Shown here: positions 54,582-62,414 of the stretch, in pieces
How positions within the stretch are numbered: the first letter of the stretch is position 1
Layout of the letters: each line of letters opens with the position of its first letter
Assembly (NCBI RefSeq): GCF_000296215.2
Contig: NZ_CP013949.1
Span: 3,093,501 to 3,157,500 of the forward strand
Length of the DNA stretch: 64,000 nucleotides
Source: Bradyrhizobium sp. CCGE-LA001
GTDB taxonomy: Bacteria > Pseudomonadota > Alphaproteobacteria > Rhizobiales > Xanthobacteraceae
Direction: 5' to 3'
Notes under the pieces: generated by a model
Database searches by the model: none
Told to the model about the DNA's origin: nothing
The model's input: the letters and a program-made list of their open reading frames with translations, nothing else
Program-made: the position numbers and the translations under genes

Positions 54582-54779
54582 ATGGAGAGGCCATCCCGCC
54601 GCGATGCTGACATCGCAGCGGCGAGCGCCGAGGCGCCGATCATCCTGAAACTCGATAATGCAGCGATGAGCGACATTGCTCAGGCGCTCCCCAGTGGGCA
54701 GGTCGATGCAGCGGCGTTGCCCAAGGCCTATGTCGCGCGCATTGAGGCCTATGATCGCGGCGGGCCGGCGCTCAAGTAA
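54582..54779 (+). pseudogene. Truncated amidase, N-terminal remnant
   Basis: 65 aa. The stretch MSDIAQALPSGQVDAAALPK with AYVARIEAYDRGGPAL is the start of amidase-signature proteins (compare ATELRGLIAGKRISPVEI and ARAEALQPELN in the complete amidase at 47414). The frame stops right where such proteins continue with the catalytic lysine region, so all catalytic residues are missing. The next gene is unrelated and AT-richer, pointing to a recombination or insertion junction near 54780. It may or may not be translated. Confidence 0.6.
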
Positions 54780-54794
54780 GAAAGGGGACTGAAA

Positions 54795-55097
54795 GTGCGA
54801 GGTGACTTCGTCGTATTTCCCATGTTCCTTGGGACGGTGATCTTCGCGATTATTTCTCTTTGGGTGAACATCAAGTTGGCAAGAGCGAGGGTTGAACGAT
54901 GGGATTCCAATTCAACGGCTCGATTTGTGATGTCCGTTGGAAACTTTGGAGACAAGCAGGTCGCCATGTGGCGGCAGGTGGGCGGCTATAGTGAGTCGGA
55001 GGCATATACGATTATCGGCTATCAGCTCCTGAGTTTGTTGGGCATGCTACTCGGTTTCCTTGTGAGCGTAGTACTCGGCATGTTCATGACCGCCTGA
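54795..55097 (+). CDS. Small membrane protein of unknown function
   Basis: 100 aa from GTG. Hydrophobic segments at about 8-25 (FPMFLGTVIFAIISLWVN) and 75-97 (LLSLLGMLLGFLVSVVLGMF) with a charged middle (KLARARVERWDSN). Codon use is clearly less GC-rich than the flanking operons, consistent with acquired DNA. AAAGGGGACTGAAA precedes the start. No family recognised. Follows the amidase remnant directly. Confidence 0.5.
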   Translation: MRGDFVVFPMFLGTVIFAIISLWVNIKLARARVERWDSNSTARFVMSVGNFGDKQVAMWRQVGGYSESEAYTIIGYQLLSLLGMLLGFLVSVVLGMFMTA

Positions 55098-55192
55098 CCG
55101 TCTATTGGTGCGTGGCGGACCTTTGCTCGGAGGACTGCTGCACAATTTCACGCTGGCGTTCGAACACCTCAGCTAACTCATGGATCGACGCG

Positions 55193-55669
55193 TCAATATC
55201 GGCAATCATAAATCTGCTTTGGCGAAGATACATCAAACGCATAAGACGAGACATTTCGAGGTGCTCGATAATGCCAGGCGTCAGAATGACCACTTAAAGT
55301 CTTTGCGGACGACGTTGCTCCTACATCTGTCACAAAGCAAGATATCACGTCAGTCCACCGCACCAGCGTTGGCGAGACCCGATGATAGATAAAGCCCTCT
55401 GAAGACAGCGTTAGCTCTGGAAGCCCTTTTGCGCAAAAGCGAATTGCGAGCGAGCTTGGGAGGAGAACGAACACGCCTGCAGTGGCGCTAAACATGTAAA
55501 TTGCGCGCAGACCGACACTATGTGAGCTTGAAACAGCGGCAAGGCCGAGGACACACGTGAGACCGAGAAGAACAACAAATCTGAAGGCAAATGCAAAGAA
55601 GCCCTGCGATCGAATCGACACAGGACCTTTTGCTAGATCAGCCATGAGCCCTGAAGTCACGTCGTTCAT
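55193..55669 (-). CDS. Two-helix membrane protein with PH-like tail, possibly frameshifted
   Basis: 158 aa. ATG at 55669 has GAGGA 7 bases upstream. Two adjacent hydrophobic segments near 25-50 and 55-75 are followed by a beta-rich part (LTLSSEGFIYHRVSPTLVRWTDVISCFV), as in membrane proteins with a bacterial PH-like domain. From about 55295 downward a second frame to 55102 (VILTPGIIEHLEMSRLMRLM and onward through IADIDASIHELAEVFERQRE) looks more protein-like than the last 30 residues here. A one-base shift near 55293 would join them into about 189 aa. Function unknown; AT-richer than its neighbours. Confidence 0.45.
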   Translation of the reverse strand: MNDVTSGLMADLAKGPVSIRSQGFFAFAFRFVVLLGLTCVLGLAAVSSSHSVGLRAIYMFSATAGVFVLLPSSLAIRFCAKGLPELTLSSEGFIYHRVSPTLVRWTDVISCFVTDVGATSSAKTLSGHSDAWHYRAPRNVSSYAFDVSSPKQIYDCRY

Positions 55670-55806
55670 GAGGAGATCCTCACGGCTTTGCATCGCTGCC
55701 GCGCAGTCCGCCGAATTGTCAGCTTTGCCCCAAGCGGACTTATCGCCCTCGAACAAGGCCCCGCTTCGCTTTCGTCTGCCGAGCCGCACGCTAGCTGTTT
55801 CTGATT

Positions 55807-56058
55807 TCAGCGGCGGTCGCCACGCTGGCTGATTCCAAGCGTTTGCTTCACAGCTATGGCGCCAAGGATCGCAAACAGGCCAAGCCCCATAAGCCCGACG
55901 CCGACAGCAGCCCCGAAGCCTAACCTAGTGGACACATCACGCAATTGCAGTGCCCCGTACACGATTAGCCCGCCCGCACAGGCAAGCAGCCATAACAGCT
56001 TCAACAATTTCCTCGCCTGAACACTCCCGAGCCAATCACGCCGAATATTGATCACCAA
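55807..56058 (-). CDS. Small two-helix membrane protein of unknown function
   Basis: 83 aa. Basic N-terminus (INIRRDWLGSVQARK), hydrophobic segments about 19-38 (LLKLLWLLACAGGLIVYGAL) and 47-68 (GFGAAVGVGLMGLGLFAILGAI), basic tail. Start uncertain, with no ribosome site visible. Same strand as the gene at 55193 and separated by about 140 bases. No family recognised. Confidence 0.4.
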   Translation of the reverse strand: MVINIRRDWLGSVQARKLLKLLWLLACAGGLIVYGALQLRDVSTRLGFGAAVGVGLMGLGLFAILGAIAVKQTLGISQRGDRR

Positions 56059-56250
56059 ATAAATGTGCTGCTTGTGGTCACATCTCGATGGAGACGGTGT
56101 GGACGATCGCTAGCTTTCCTCGATACAAGTTGGCGTAAGCTATAAATGATACGCCCTGATGGGCTAGGTGGGCGCACCGAAGATAATGAGCGCAGTTGCT
56201 GACATGCACCTTACAGATCACGGTTTGGACCTGAGTCACGAACCGAGCAA

Positions 56251-56460
56251 TCAGCCTTGGTTGATTTGGGCGGCTTCAACATCTTTGCGATCAAGAACGC
56301 GGGCCGTGTCGCGGTCCGCGAACACCCGCATTCCCATGAAGTTCTCGTCTGGCCTAAGCGGATATTCGCCGACACGCTGTCCGCTTGGGTCGGAATGCGG
56401 ACTTCGCCCGAAGCTGAACGCAGCCGCGCCGCAGGGACATCGAACGTTTGGAGCCTTCAT
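56251..56460 (-). CDS. Hypothetical protein, 69 aa
   Basis: Soluble, starting MKAPNVRCPCGAAAFSFGRS, with a CxC pair and a polar remainder ending DVEAAQINQG. The ATG has GAGGA 7 bases upstream, a good ribosome site, and this is the main support. Overlapping plus-strand frames have none as good. Function unknown; it could be a chance frame. The 190 bases to its left (56059-56250) hold nothing recognisable. Confidence 0.35.
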   Translation of the reverse strand: MKAPNVRCPCGAAAFSFGRSPHSDPSGQRVGEYPLRPDENFMGMRVFADRDTARVLDRKDVEAAQINQG

Positions 56461-56521
56461 GCGTTAATCCTCGGATGGCGGCCGGATGCACCCGTGAAGC
56501 CGCCGCCACGGAGTTCTTTTC

Positions 56522-57496
56522 TTGCTCAAACTGTACAGATGGCCGTCGGGCGACTGGCGGAACATCGGCGCGGAGATGCCCTCAGAGATCATCTGGGCCG
56601 ATCTCCTGAATGCGACCGACGAGGAGAAGCAATTCGTCGAGCGGCTGCTTGGCATCCGCGTTCCCTCCGAAGAGTCCCTCAGCGAGATCGAGGCGTCGAG
56701 CCGTCTGATCCACGATCGCGGTACGCTCTACCTCAGCTCGCCGGCGGTGCGGTTGACGGAGGACAGCGAGGCCGAGATCACGCCGGTGGGATTCGTGATC
56801 GGCTCTCATGTGCTGGTCACGGTGCGGTTTGCCGAGCTGCCGATTTTCGACGAGATCGGCAAGCGCATCGGCTCCGATGACAGCCTGGAGAACGGCATGT
56901 GCGTGTTCACCAGCCTGCTCGAAGCCATGATCGACCGTGGCGCCGACGTGCTGGAGCATCTCGGTGCCAGGGTCGATACGCTCTCGCGGGGTGTCTTTAG
57001 GGGCGGGCTCGTCCGCACCCAGCGTCCGGTCCGTTCCAGCCGCAGGATGCGTGAGGCGCTGGAGAACATCGGCGAGCTCGCCGATCGATTGGCCAAGGCG
57101 CGCGATGTCCTGCTCGGGGTCGGCCGCGTCGCCTCGTTTGCCGGCGATGTCGGGAGCGAGTGGATCACGGCCGGGTCGAAGACGCGCCTTCATGCCGTGT
57201 CGAAGGACGTGGCGTCGCTCAGCGATTACGAGACGCGCCTGTCCGACAAGATCCAGCTGTTGCTCGATGCGGTGCTCGGCTTCATCAACATCCAGCAGAA
57301 CGAGCTGTTCAAGATCCTGACGATCGTCTCCGTGGTCGGCGTGCCGCCCACGATTCTGGTCGGCTTCTGGGGCATGAATTTCAAGCACATGCCCGAGCTG
57401 GACTGGACGTTCGGCTATCCGCTGGCTGGGCTCGCGATCATTGCCAGCGGCGTGCTGCCGCTGATCTGGTTCAAGCGGCGCGGCTGGTTCGACTGA
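56522..57496 (+). CDS. CorA-family divalent-metal transporter (magnesium/zinc)
   Basis: 324 aa. Long N-terminal cytoplasmic part, predicted helical from about 120 to 240 (stalk helix), then two membrane helices: IVSVVGVPPTILVGFWGMNF near 261-280 containing the diagnostic GMN, and YPLAGLAIIASGVLPLIWF near 299-317. Positive C-terminus KRRGWFD. The loop after GMN reads FKHMPELDW, as in CorA/ZntB. Start TTG at 56522 with GGAG about 8 bases upstream. Direction of transport and ion cannot be fixed. Confidence 0.88.
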   Translation: MLKLYRWPSGDWRNIGAEMPSEIIWADLLNATDEEKQFVERLLGIRVPSEESLSEIEASSRLIHDRGTLYLSSPAVRLTEDSEAEITPVGFVIGSHVLVTVRFAELPIFDEIGKRIGSDDSLENGMCVFTSLLEAMIDRGADVLEHLGARVDTLSRGVFRGGLVRTQRPVRSSRRMREALENIGELADRLAKARDVLLGVGRVASFAGDVGSEWITAGSKTRLHAVSKDVASLSDYETRLSDKIQLLLDAVLGFINIQQNELFKILTIVSVVGVPPTILVGFWGMNFKHMPELDWTFGYPLAGLAIIASGVLPLIWFKRRGWFD

Positions 57497-57507
57497 GAGG
57501 CGGCTTC

Positions 57508-57646
57508 GTAGGGTGGGTTAGGCTCGCGGCTGCGCGAAGCGCATCCGCGAGACGTAACCCACCATCTCTTTTTGCGCGGTGACCGGAGCGGTGGGTTACG
57601 CCTTGCCGACTGCGCTTTGCGCAGCCGCAAGGCTAACCCACCCTAC
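57508..57646. repeat. Nested GTGGGTTA palindrome, 139 bases
   Basis: Outer perfect 14-base arms GTAGGGTGGGTTAG (57508-57521) and CTAACCCACCCTAC (57633-57646). Inner perfect arms GTAACCCACC (57554-57563) and GGTGGGTTAC (57590-57599). Related to the single unit at 30957. It lies between the converging ends of the CorA and hydrolase genes, so it can act as a two-way transcript end. I recognise the motif as frequent in Bradyrhizobium intergenic DNA. Confidence 0.8.
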
Positions 57647-57667
57647 GCATTGTCGCTGCTCGTCAGA

Positions 57668-58294
57668 TCATGCGGCCTTGGCATCGACGCTGCCGATCCA
57701 GTCGCGGGCCAGCGTTACGTCGGCTTGCGACAATTGGTGGCCCGCCGGCAGGACCCTGTGGGTCACGCGCGCGCCCGCTTGCGAGAGCAGGGCCGCAAGT
57801 TGCGCCGAGTTGCTGGCCGGCACGATCGGGTCGCCTTGCCCGGACAACAGCAGGATCGGCTTGCCCGCAAGGTTCGCCTTGGGCGGAACCGACAACGGCA
57901 CCATGGCGCGCAGCAGGATTGCGCCGGCAAGCACGTCCGGCTCCAGCAGCAACAGCGCCGCGGCGATGTTGGCGCCGTTGGAGAAACCGACCGCTACGGG
58001 CGCGGCGATGCGATAGCGCTGCCGCGACTCGTCGACGAACTCGCCGAGCTCGCGCGCGCGGCGGCGGACGTCGTCCTCGTCGAACACGCCTTCGGTGAGA
58101 CGGCGGAAGAAGCGCGGCATGCCGTGCTCCAGCACGCGGCCGCGCGGCGAGAGCAGGGCGGAGCCGGGCGAGATCATCCGGCCGAGCCCGAGCAGGTCGT
58201 TCTCGTCGCCGCCCGTGCCGTGCAGCAGCAGGAGTGGAGGAGAGCCCGCGGTGGTCGCGGGCTCGAAGCGATGGATGAATGCAGTTTCGGTCAT
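57668..58294 (-). CDS. Alpha/beta hydrolase of the MhqD/carboxylesterase type
   Basis: 208 aa. Oxyanion stretch LLLLHGTGGDENDLLGLGR near 21-39, nucleophile GFSNGAN near 103-109, then GQGDPIVP with the acid and GHQLSQAD with the histidine. RGRVLEHGMPRFFRRLTEGVFDEDD follows Bacillus MhqD nearly residue for residue. MhqD is co-transcribed with the dioxygenase MhqO and protects against quinones and diamide-type electrophiles. Overlaps the preceding dioxygenase gene by four bases. Confidence 0.85.
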   Translation of the reverse strand: MTETAFIHRFEPATTAGSPPLLLLHGTGGDENDLLGLGRMISPGSALLSPRGRVLEHGMPRFFRRLTEGVFDEDDVRRRARELGEFVDESRQRYRIAAPVAVGFSNGANIAAALLLLEPDVLAGAILLRAMVPLSVPPKANLAGKPILLLSGQGDPIVPASNSAQLAALLSQAGARVTHRVLPAGHQLSQADVTLARDWIGSVDAKAA

Positions 58295-59229
58295 GACGCG
58301 GTCTCTTCCAGGTTCGGCAGAACGCCCTCGATCTGCTTGCGATGCTGTTCGAGGAAAACAGGCAGCTTCAGGTCGCGGCCGAGGCTCGCGACGGGCTCGT
58401 CGACCGCGAAGCCGGGGATGTCGGTTGCGATCTCAAACAGCACGCCACCCGGCTCACGGAAGTAGATGGAGCGGAAGTAGTTGCGGTCGCGCTGCTCGGT
58501 CGGGTGCAGGCCGTGATGGCTCACGAGCTTTTGCGCCATCTGGCCCTGCTCGGCATCATCAGCCGCACGGAAGGCGATGTGATGCACCGAGCCGCCGCCC
58601 TGATGCCCGCGCAAAAAGCCCTTGGCCTCGTAGATGTCGACGACGCTGCCTTGGGCATCGCCCGGCGCCTTGAAGCGGATCACCGAGCCCTCGCGTCCGG
58701 TCTCCCTAAAGCCGAACACGTCGGTGAGGACAGAAGCCGTCTTCGCGGCACTGTCCAGCAGCAGCGTCACGCCGTGGAAGCCGCGGATCGCATGCTCGGC
58801 CGGCACGTCGCCATTGCTCCAGCCGGGCTCGTTCTCGGCACCGGGAATGCCGACCAGCGCGAGCGCCATGCCGTCGGGATCGGTGAACGGCAGCACGGAC
58901 TCGCCAAAGCGCTTCTCCAGAGCCTCGTAACGAATGCCCTTCTCGGTGAACCGCTGCGTCCAATAGCCGAGCGAGCGCTGCGGCACGCGGAAGGCAGTCT
59001 GATGGGTCTCGCCGACGCCGCGGCGACCGGCCGAAACGCCAGCCCAGGGGAAGAAGGTCAGGATGGTGCCCGGGCGCCCGGTCTCGTCGCCGTAATAGAA
59101 GTGATAGGTGCCGGGATCGTCGAAATTGACCGTCTTCTTGACGAAGCGCAGGCCGAGATCGCGGGTGTAAAAGCCGAAATTGCGGATGGGATCACCGGCG
59201 ATCGCGGTGACATGGTGCAGTCCAGACAT
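58291..59229 (-). CDS. Glyoxalase-fold ring-cleaving dioxygenase, MhqO/hydroquinone dioxygenase type
   Basis: 312 aa with two vicinal-oxygen-chelate halves. First half begins LHHVTAIAGDPIRNFGFYTRDLGLRFVKKTVNFDD near 4-38; second begins GFHGVTLLLDSAAKTASVLTDVFGF near 149-173. Metal ligands expected are the histidine in LHHVTAI, the one in VHHIAFR near 216, and the glutamate in GVLFEIATDIPGF near 267. The family cleaves hydroquinones next to a hydroxyl. First gene of the pair with the MhqD-like hydrolase; divergent from a LysR gene. Confidence 0.87.
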   Translation of the reverse strand: MSGLHHVTAIAGDPIRNFGFYTRDLGLRFVKKTVNFDDPGTYHFYYGDETGRPGTILTFFPWAGVSAGRRGVGETHQTAFRVPQRSLGYWTQRFTEKGIRYEALEKRFGESVLPFTDPDGMALALVGIPGAENEPGWSNGDVPAEHAIRGFHGVTLLLDSAAKTASVLTDVFGFRETGREGSVIRFKAPGDAQGSVVDIYEAKGFLRGHQGGGSVHHIAFRAADDAEQGQMAQKLVSHHGLHPTEQRDRNYFRSIYFREPGGVLFEIATDIPGFAVDEPVASLGRDLKLPVFLEQHRKQIEGVLPNLEETAS

Positions 59230-59286
59230 TGTCGTCCTCCAGATTCGGGGAGCGGTCTTGCTCTGGCAGGAAATATCGTTCCGCTT

Positions 59287-59304
59287 TGGATTGGAGACAA
59301 TCCA
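59287..59304. promoter_or_regulatory. Candidate LysR operator between the mhqOD-like pair and its divergent LysR
   Basis: TGGATTGGAGACAATCCA is a perfect palindrome of 7-base arms with a 4-base centre. It contains the ATTG...CAAT form common in LysR sites and lies 58 bases from the dioxygenase start and 54 from the LysR start, where it can control both. Confidence 0.65.
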
Positions 59305-59357
59305 TGCAAATATGACGGCTATGTCTACGATTTGGAAACAATCGCCGAGGCCGGCCG

Positions 59358-60272
59358 TTGGATAAGGTCGCCAGCCTCCGCGCCTTCGTGAAGGTGGTCG
59401 AAAGCGGCAGCTTCGCCGAGGCCGGCCGGCAGCTGCGGCTGTCGCGCTCGGCGATCAGCAAATACATCGCCGACCTCGAGGAGAGCCTTGGCGTCCAGCT
59501 CCTGAACCGGACCACCCGGCACGCCAGCCCGACCGAGAACGGCCAGCGCTATTTCGAGCGCGCGGTGGTGATCCTCTCGGAGATTGAGGCGGCCGACCAG
59601 GCCGTGACACAGGCCCAGTCGGCGCCGCGCGGACTGCTCCGCGTCAACGCGCCGATGTCGTTCGGCACGATGCGGCTCGGGCCGGTGCTCGCCGATTTCA
59701 TGGCGCGTTACCCGGAGCTCCAGCTCCAGATCGTGCTCAGCGACGATCTGCTCGATCCCGTCCAGGACGGCTTCGACGTGACCTTGCGGATCGCGGAGCT
59801 CGAATCCTCCAGCCTGATCGCGCGAAAAATCATGCCGGTGGCGCGCATGATCTGTGCCTCGCCGGATTATCTCGCGCGTCACGGCACGCCAAGGCACCCG
59901 CAGGATCTGCGCGAGCACGCCTCGCTGACCTACGGCTTCCTGCTCACCGGCAACCAGTGGAAGCTCACAGGCAGCGACGGCGATCACTGGATCCAGCCGG
60001 CCTGGTCGCTCTGCGTGAACAATGCGGAGGTGTTGCGCGACGTCGCGATCAAGGGCCGGGGGCTGGCGCTGCTGCCCGAGTTCATCGCGGCCGATGCGTT
60101 GAGAAGGGGGGAGCTGCGCGCCGTTCTGAACGACTATTCTGCGCCGCCGCTTTCGCTTTATGCGGTCTATCCGCCGACGCGGCATCTTTCATTGAAGGTG
60201 CGGCTGTTCATCGATTTTCTCGTCGAACGTTTCAGCCGCGAGGACGAGGCGGCCTCAGGCCGGCCGAAATGA
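59358..60272 (+). CDS. LysR family transcriptional regulator (divergent from mhqOD-like genes)
   Basis: 304 aa. Helix-turn-helix near 4-61 (VASLRAFVKVVESGSFAEAGRQLRLSRSAISKYIADLEESLGVQLLNRTTR), effector domain from about 90 (GLLRVNAPMSFGTMRLGPVLADFMARYPELQLQIVL), the subgroup known from YafC and similar regulators. Start TTG at 59358 with GAGG about 7 bases upstream. Probably activates the hydrolase/dioxygenase pair in response to a quinone, unlike Bacillus, where a MarR protein (MhqR) does this. Its end overlaps the next, convergent LysR gene by 18 bases. Confidence 0.87.
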   Translation: MDKVASLRAFVKVVESGSFAEAGRQLRLSRSAISKYIADLEESLGVQLLNRTTRHASPTENGQRYFERAVVILSEIEAADQAVTQAQSAPRGLLRVNAPMSFGTMRLGPVLADFMARYPELQLQIVLSDDLLDPVQDGFDVTLRIAELESSSLIARKIMPVARMICASPDYLARHGTPRHPQDLREHASLTYGFLLTGNQWKLTGSDGDHWIQPAWSLCVNNAEVLRDVAIKGRGLALLPEFIAADALRRGELRAVLNDYSAPPLSLYAVYPPTRHLSLKVRLFIDFLVERFSREDEAASGRPK

Positions 60273-61187
60273 TCCGCGCGGAAGAGTCGGGCTGAGATCT
60301 GTCGGCTCCGATCCTGCTTCACGCACCGCCTGAGCAATGAAGTTACGGACGATCTTCGAGGTCTCGCCACGCCGAAACGCCAGAGTCAAGCGCACGATTG
60401 GAGAGTCCCCTTTGACCTCACGATAGGTGACGCCGGTGACGTGAAGCTGGCGCATCGACGCCGGTACCAGCGAAAAGCCAAGCTCAGCTGCCACCAGGCT
60501 GACGACAGAGCTGATCTGAGGCGCGGACTGCCCGAGGGTCGGCTCGAAGCCCGCCCGCCGACAGGCCCCGATGACGGTGTCAACCCACGCCGATCCGCGC
60601 GGCGTCAGAATGAGCGGATTTCCCTTCAGCCTGATGAGATCGATTTCAGTCGACTTCGCCTCCGGATGGCTTGCGGGCAATACGACGAGCATCGGCTCGC
60701 TGGAGAGACGCCGAAACTGCAGATCGTCCTCGCCCTCATTGGGGCGTAGGAACACCGCGTCCAGCTCGCCTTCCCGAAGGCCCGCAATGAGGCGGAATGT
60801 ACTCGCCTCCTCCAGCGTCAGATGCACATCGGGATAAGCCCGGCGAAACGATCGGATCGTCGAGGTGACAACGGGATTAAATGGGGCCGAGTTGGTAAAG
60901 CCCACTCGGAGCGATCCGATTTGACCCCGCGCAGCCCTTTGAGCGGCTCGAATGGCGCGCTCCGCCTGCATAGGAATGACCTGCACGTTCTCCAGAAAGG
61001 CCCGTCCTGCCTCGGTCAGTTCGGCACCCTGGGGAATGCGATGGAAGAGCGCAGCCCCGACTTCGGCCTCAAGATCCTTGATCTGCTGGCTCAGCGGCGG
61101 CTGCCCGATTCCAACCCGTGCAGCGGCGCGTGTGAAATTTCTCTCCTCGGCAACGGCGAGGAAATAGCGGATGTGGCGTAGTTCCAT
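60255..61187 (-). CDS. LysR family transcriptional regulator (divergent from efflux genes)
   Basis: 310 aa. Helix-turn-helix near 1-59 (MELRHIRYFLAVAEERNFTRAAARVGIGQPPLSQQIKDLEAEVG), effector domain with FTNSAPFNPVVTSTIRSFRRAYPDVHLTLEEAST typical of the BenM/CatR-like group that senses aromatic acids. It diverges from the HlyD-type gene 106 bases away with the palindrome 61224-61256 between. Role comparable to AaeR controlling aromatic-acid efflux (inference). Confidence 0.88.
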   Translation of the reverse strand: MELRHIRYFLAVAEERNFTRAAARVGIGQPPLSQQIKDLEAEVGAALFHRIPQGAELTEAGRAFLENVQVIPMQAERAIRAAQRAARGQIGSLRVGFTNSAPFNPVVTSTIRSFRRAYPDVHLTLEEASTFRLIAGLREGELDAVFLRPNEGEDDLQFRRLSSEPMLVVLPASHPEAKSTEIDLIRLKGNPLILTPRGSAWVDTVIGACRRAGFEPTLGQSAPQISSVVSLVAAELGFSLVPASMRQLHVTGVTYREVKGDSPIVRLTLAFRRGETSKIVRNFIAQAVREAGSEPTDLSPTLPRGSFRPA

Positions 61188-61223
61188 GCCAGTGCCAAAA
61201 GCTATCGAGATCGCTCTTCCTAT

Positions 61224-61256
61224 ATATTTGACTGCACGTCGACGGAAATCAAATAT
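61224..61256. promoter_or_regulatory. Candidate LysR operator in front of the efflux pair
   Basis: ATATTTGA (61224-61231) and TCAAATAT (61249-61256) are exact inverted copies with a 17-base spacer, in an AT-rich patch otherwise uncommon here. It sits 37 bases from the LysR start and 38 from the HlyD-type start, central in the divergent region. Confidence 0.6.
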
Positions 61257-61293
61257 CCCTTATGTGGAGCGTGATTGACCTGGACGATCGAAA

Positions 61294-62397
61294 TTGGACC
61301 AGAACCTGAATGTCATCCTGAAAGGCAAGTCCATCCCTGAGCCGACGGTCAGGACCAAAGAACCAAGTTTTCCGCTTGCCGCAACTTCGCTGTCGGCGAC
61401 ACCCGAATCTGATCGATCACCCATTCCTTCGCGACGCCGGCGCGCCCTGCTGTTCCTCCTCGCCGTTGCAGTGGCTGTCTTGGCCTGGTGGATATCGGGT
61501 TATCTGTTCGCCTACACGGACGACGCATACGTCACGTCCGATGTGCTGTCGATCACGCCGGAAGTCACGGGTCCGATCGCAGCGGTTCTTGTGAAGGACA
61601 ACGAATGGGTGAAGCGAGGAACACTCCTTTTTACCATCGATCCAGTTCCGCTCAGATTGGCTGTCGAGCAAGCGCGCGCGGAGGAGGCGCGAACTGAGGC
61701 TCAGCTGCCGGTCGACCGCGCACAGTTGCAGGTTCTGCAGGCGCAGAAGGAAGCGGCGGGTGCTGCCGAGAGGCTCGCCGCGGCAAATCTGCGCCGTGAC
61801 ACGCCGCTTGCACAGTCCGGTACGATCTCCGTCCAGGCCCTCGACACGACGCGTACCGCCGAGGAGCAAAGCGCGGCCCAGCAACACGGCGCCGAAGCTG
61901 CCTTGCAGAAGGCGAACGAGATGCTCAACCTGGACAAGGCTGCCGTTTCATCGGCCCACGCTGCACGACTTCTCGCCGAATGGCGCCTGGATCGCACCAA
62001 AGTTGTGGCGCCCGTCGATGGTTACGTGACGCATCTTGCCATTCAAACCGGCGACATGGTTTCTACGAGCCAAGCAGCGGTTGCGATCGTGGATGGAAAC
62101 GCCTGGCGCGTTGTTGCAAACTACAAGGAATATTATCTACGGCACCTGCATCCCGGCGGCACCGCCTGGATCTGGCTCGACAGCAATCCCTGGCATCTCT
62201 ACCGCGCGCGCATCCAGGGTGTTGCGCACGGCATCAGTCGCCAGCGAGGGAGCGAGACGCTCGTCCCTTACGTATCTCCAACGGTGAACTGGATCCGCCT
62301 GCAACGACGGATTCCAGTTCGATTCACGCTGCTCGAATCTCCTGGGAGCGACCAGCTCTTCATGGGCGTCGACGCTCGCGTCCTGGTCATCTACTGA
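61294..62397 (+). CDS. HlyD/EmrA-family membrane fusion protein (AaeA-like)
   Basis: 367 aa. Cytoplasmic N-terminus of about 50 residues, one membrane helix near 50-70 (ALLFLLAVAVAVLAWWISGYL), then YTDDAYVTSDVLSITPEVTGPIAAVLVKDNEWVKRG (biotinyl-lipoyl-like half), an alpha-hairpin near 125-210, and the second lipoyl half VVAPVDGYVTHLAIQTGDMV. Connects an inner-membrane pump to the outer membrane. TTG start at 61294 is uncertain; no good ribosome site. The FUSC-type pump gene follows by 17 bases, the AaeAB arrangement. No outer-membrane TolC-like partner is in the window. Confidence 0.87.
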   Translation: MDQNLNVILKGKSIPEPTVRTKEPSFPLAATSLSATPESDRSPIPSRRRRALLFLLAVAVAVLAWWISGYLFAYTDDAYVTSDVLSITPEVTGPIAAVLVKDNEWVKRGTLLFTIDPVPLRLAVEQARAEEARTEAQLPVDRAQLQVLQAQKEAAGAAERLAAANLRRDTPLAQSGTISVQALDTTRTAEEQSAAQQHGAEAALQKANEMLNLDKAAVSSAHAARLLAEWRLDRTKVVAPVDGYVTHLAIQTGDMVSTSQAAVAIVDGNAWRVVANYKEYYLRHLHPGGTAWIWLDSNPWHLYRARIQGVAHGISRQRGSETLVPYVSPTVNWIRLQRRIPVRFTLLESPGSDQLFMGVDARVLVIY

Positions 62398-62414
62398 TTG
62401 GAAGAATCTTGACG

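Noticed and set aside
54341..54610. 89 aa plus-strand frame after the peptide-receptor gene
   Set aside because: It begins inside the hairpin, has no ribosome site, no recognisable protein character, and overlaps the amidase remnant in another frame.
54330..56521. Toxin-antitoxin or phage-defence system in the accessory islet
   Set aside because: No nuclease, kinase, TIR, HEPN, reverse transcriptase or antitoxin-like motif can be seen in the small proteins; only membrane segments. Left as unknown.
56257..56880. 207 aa frame overlapping the start of the CorA-type gene
   Set aside because: Its second half runs through the CorA gene in another frame with Arg-rich shadow composition; no ribosome site.
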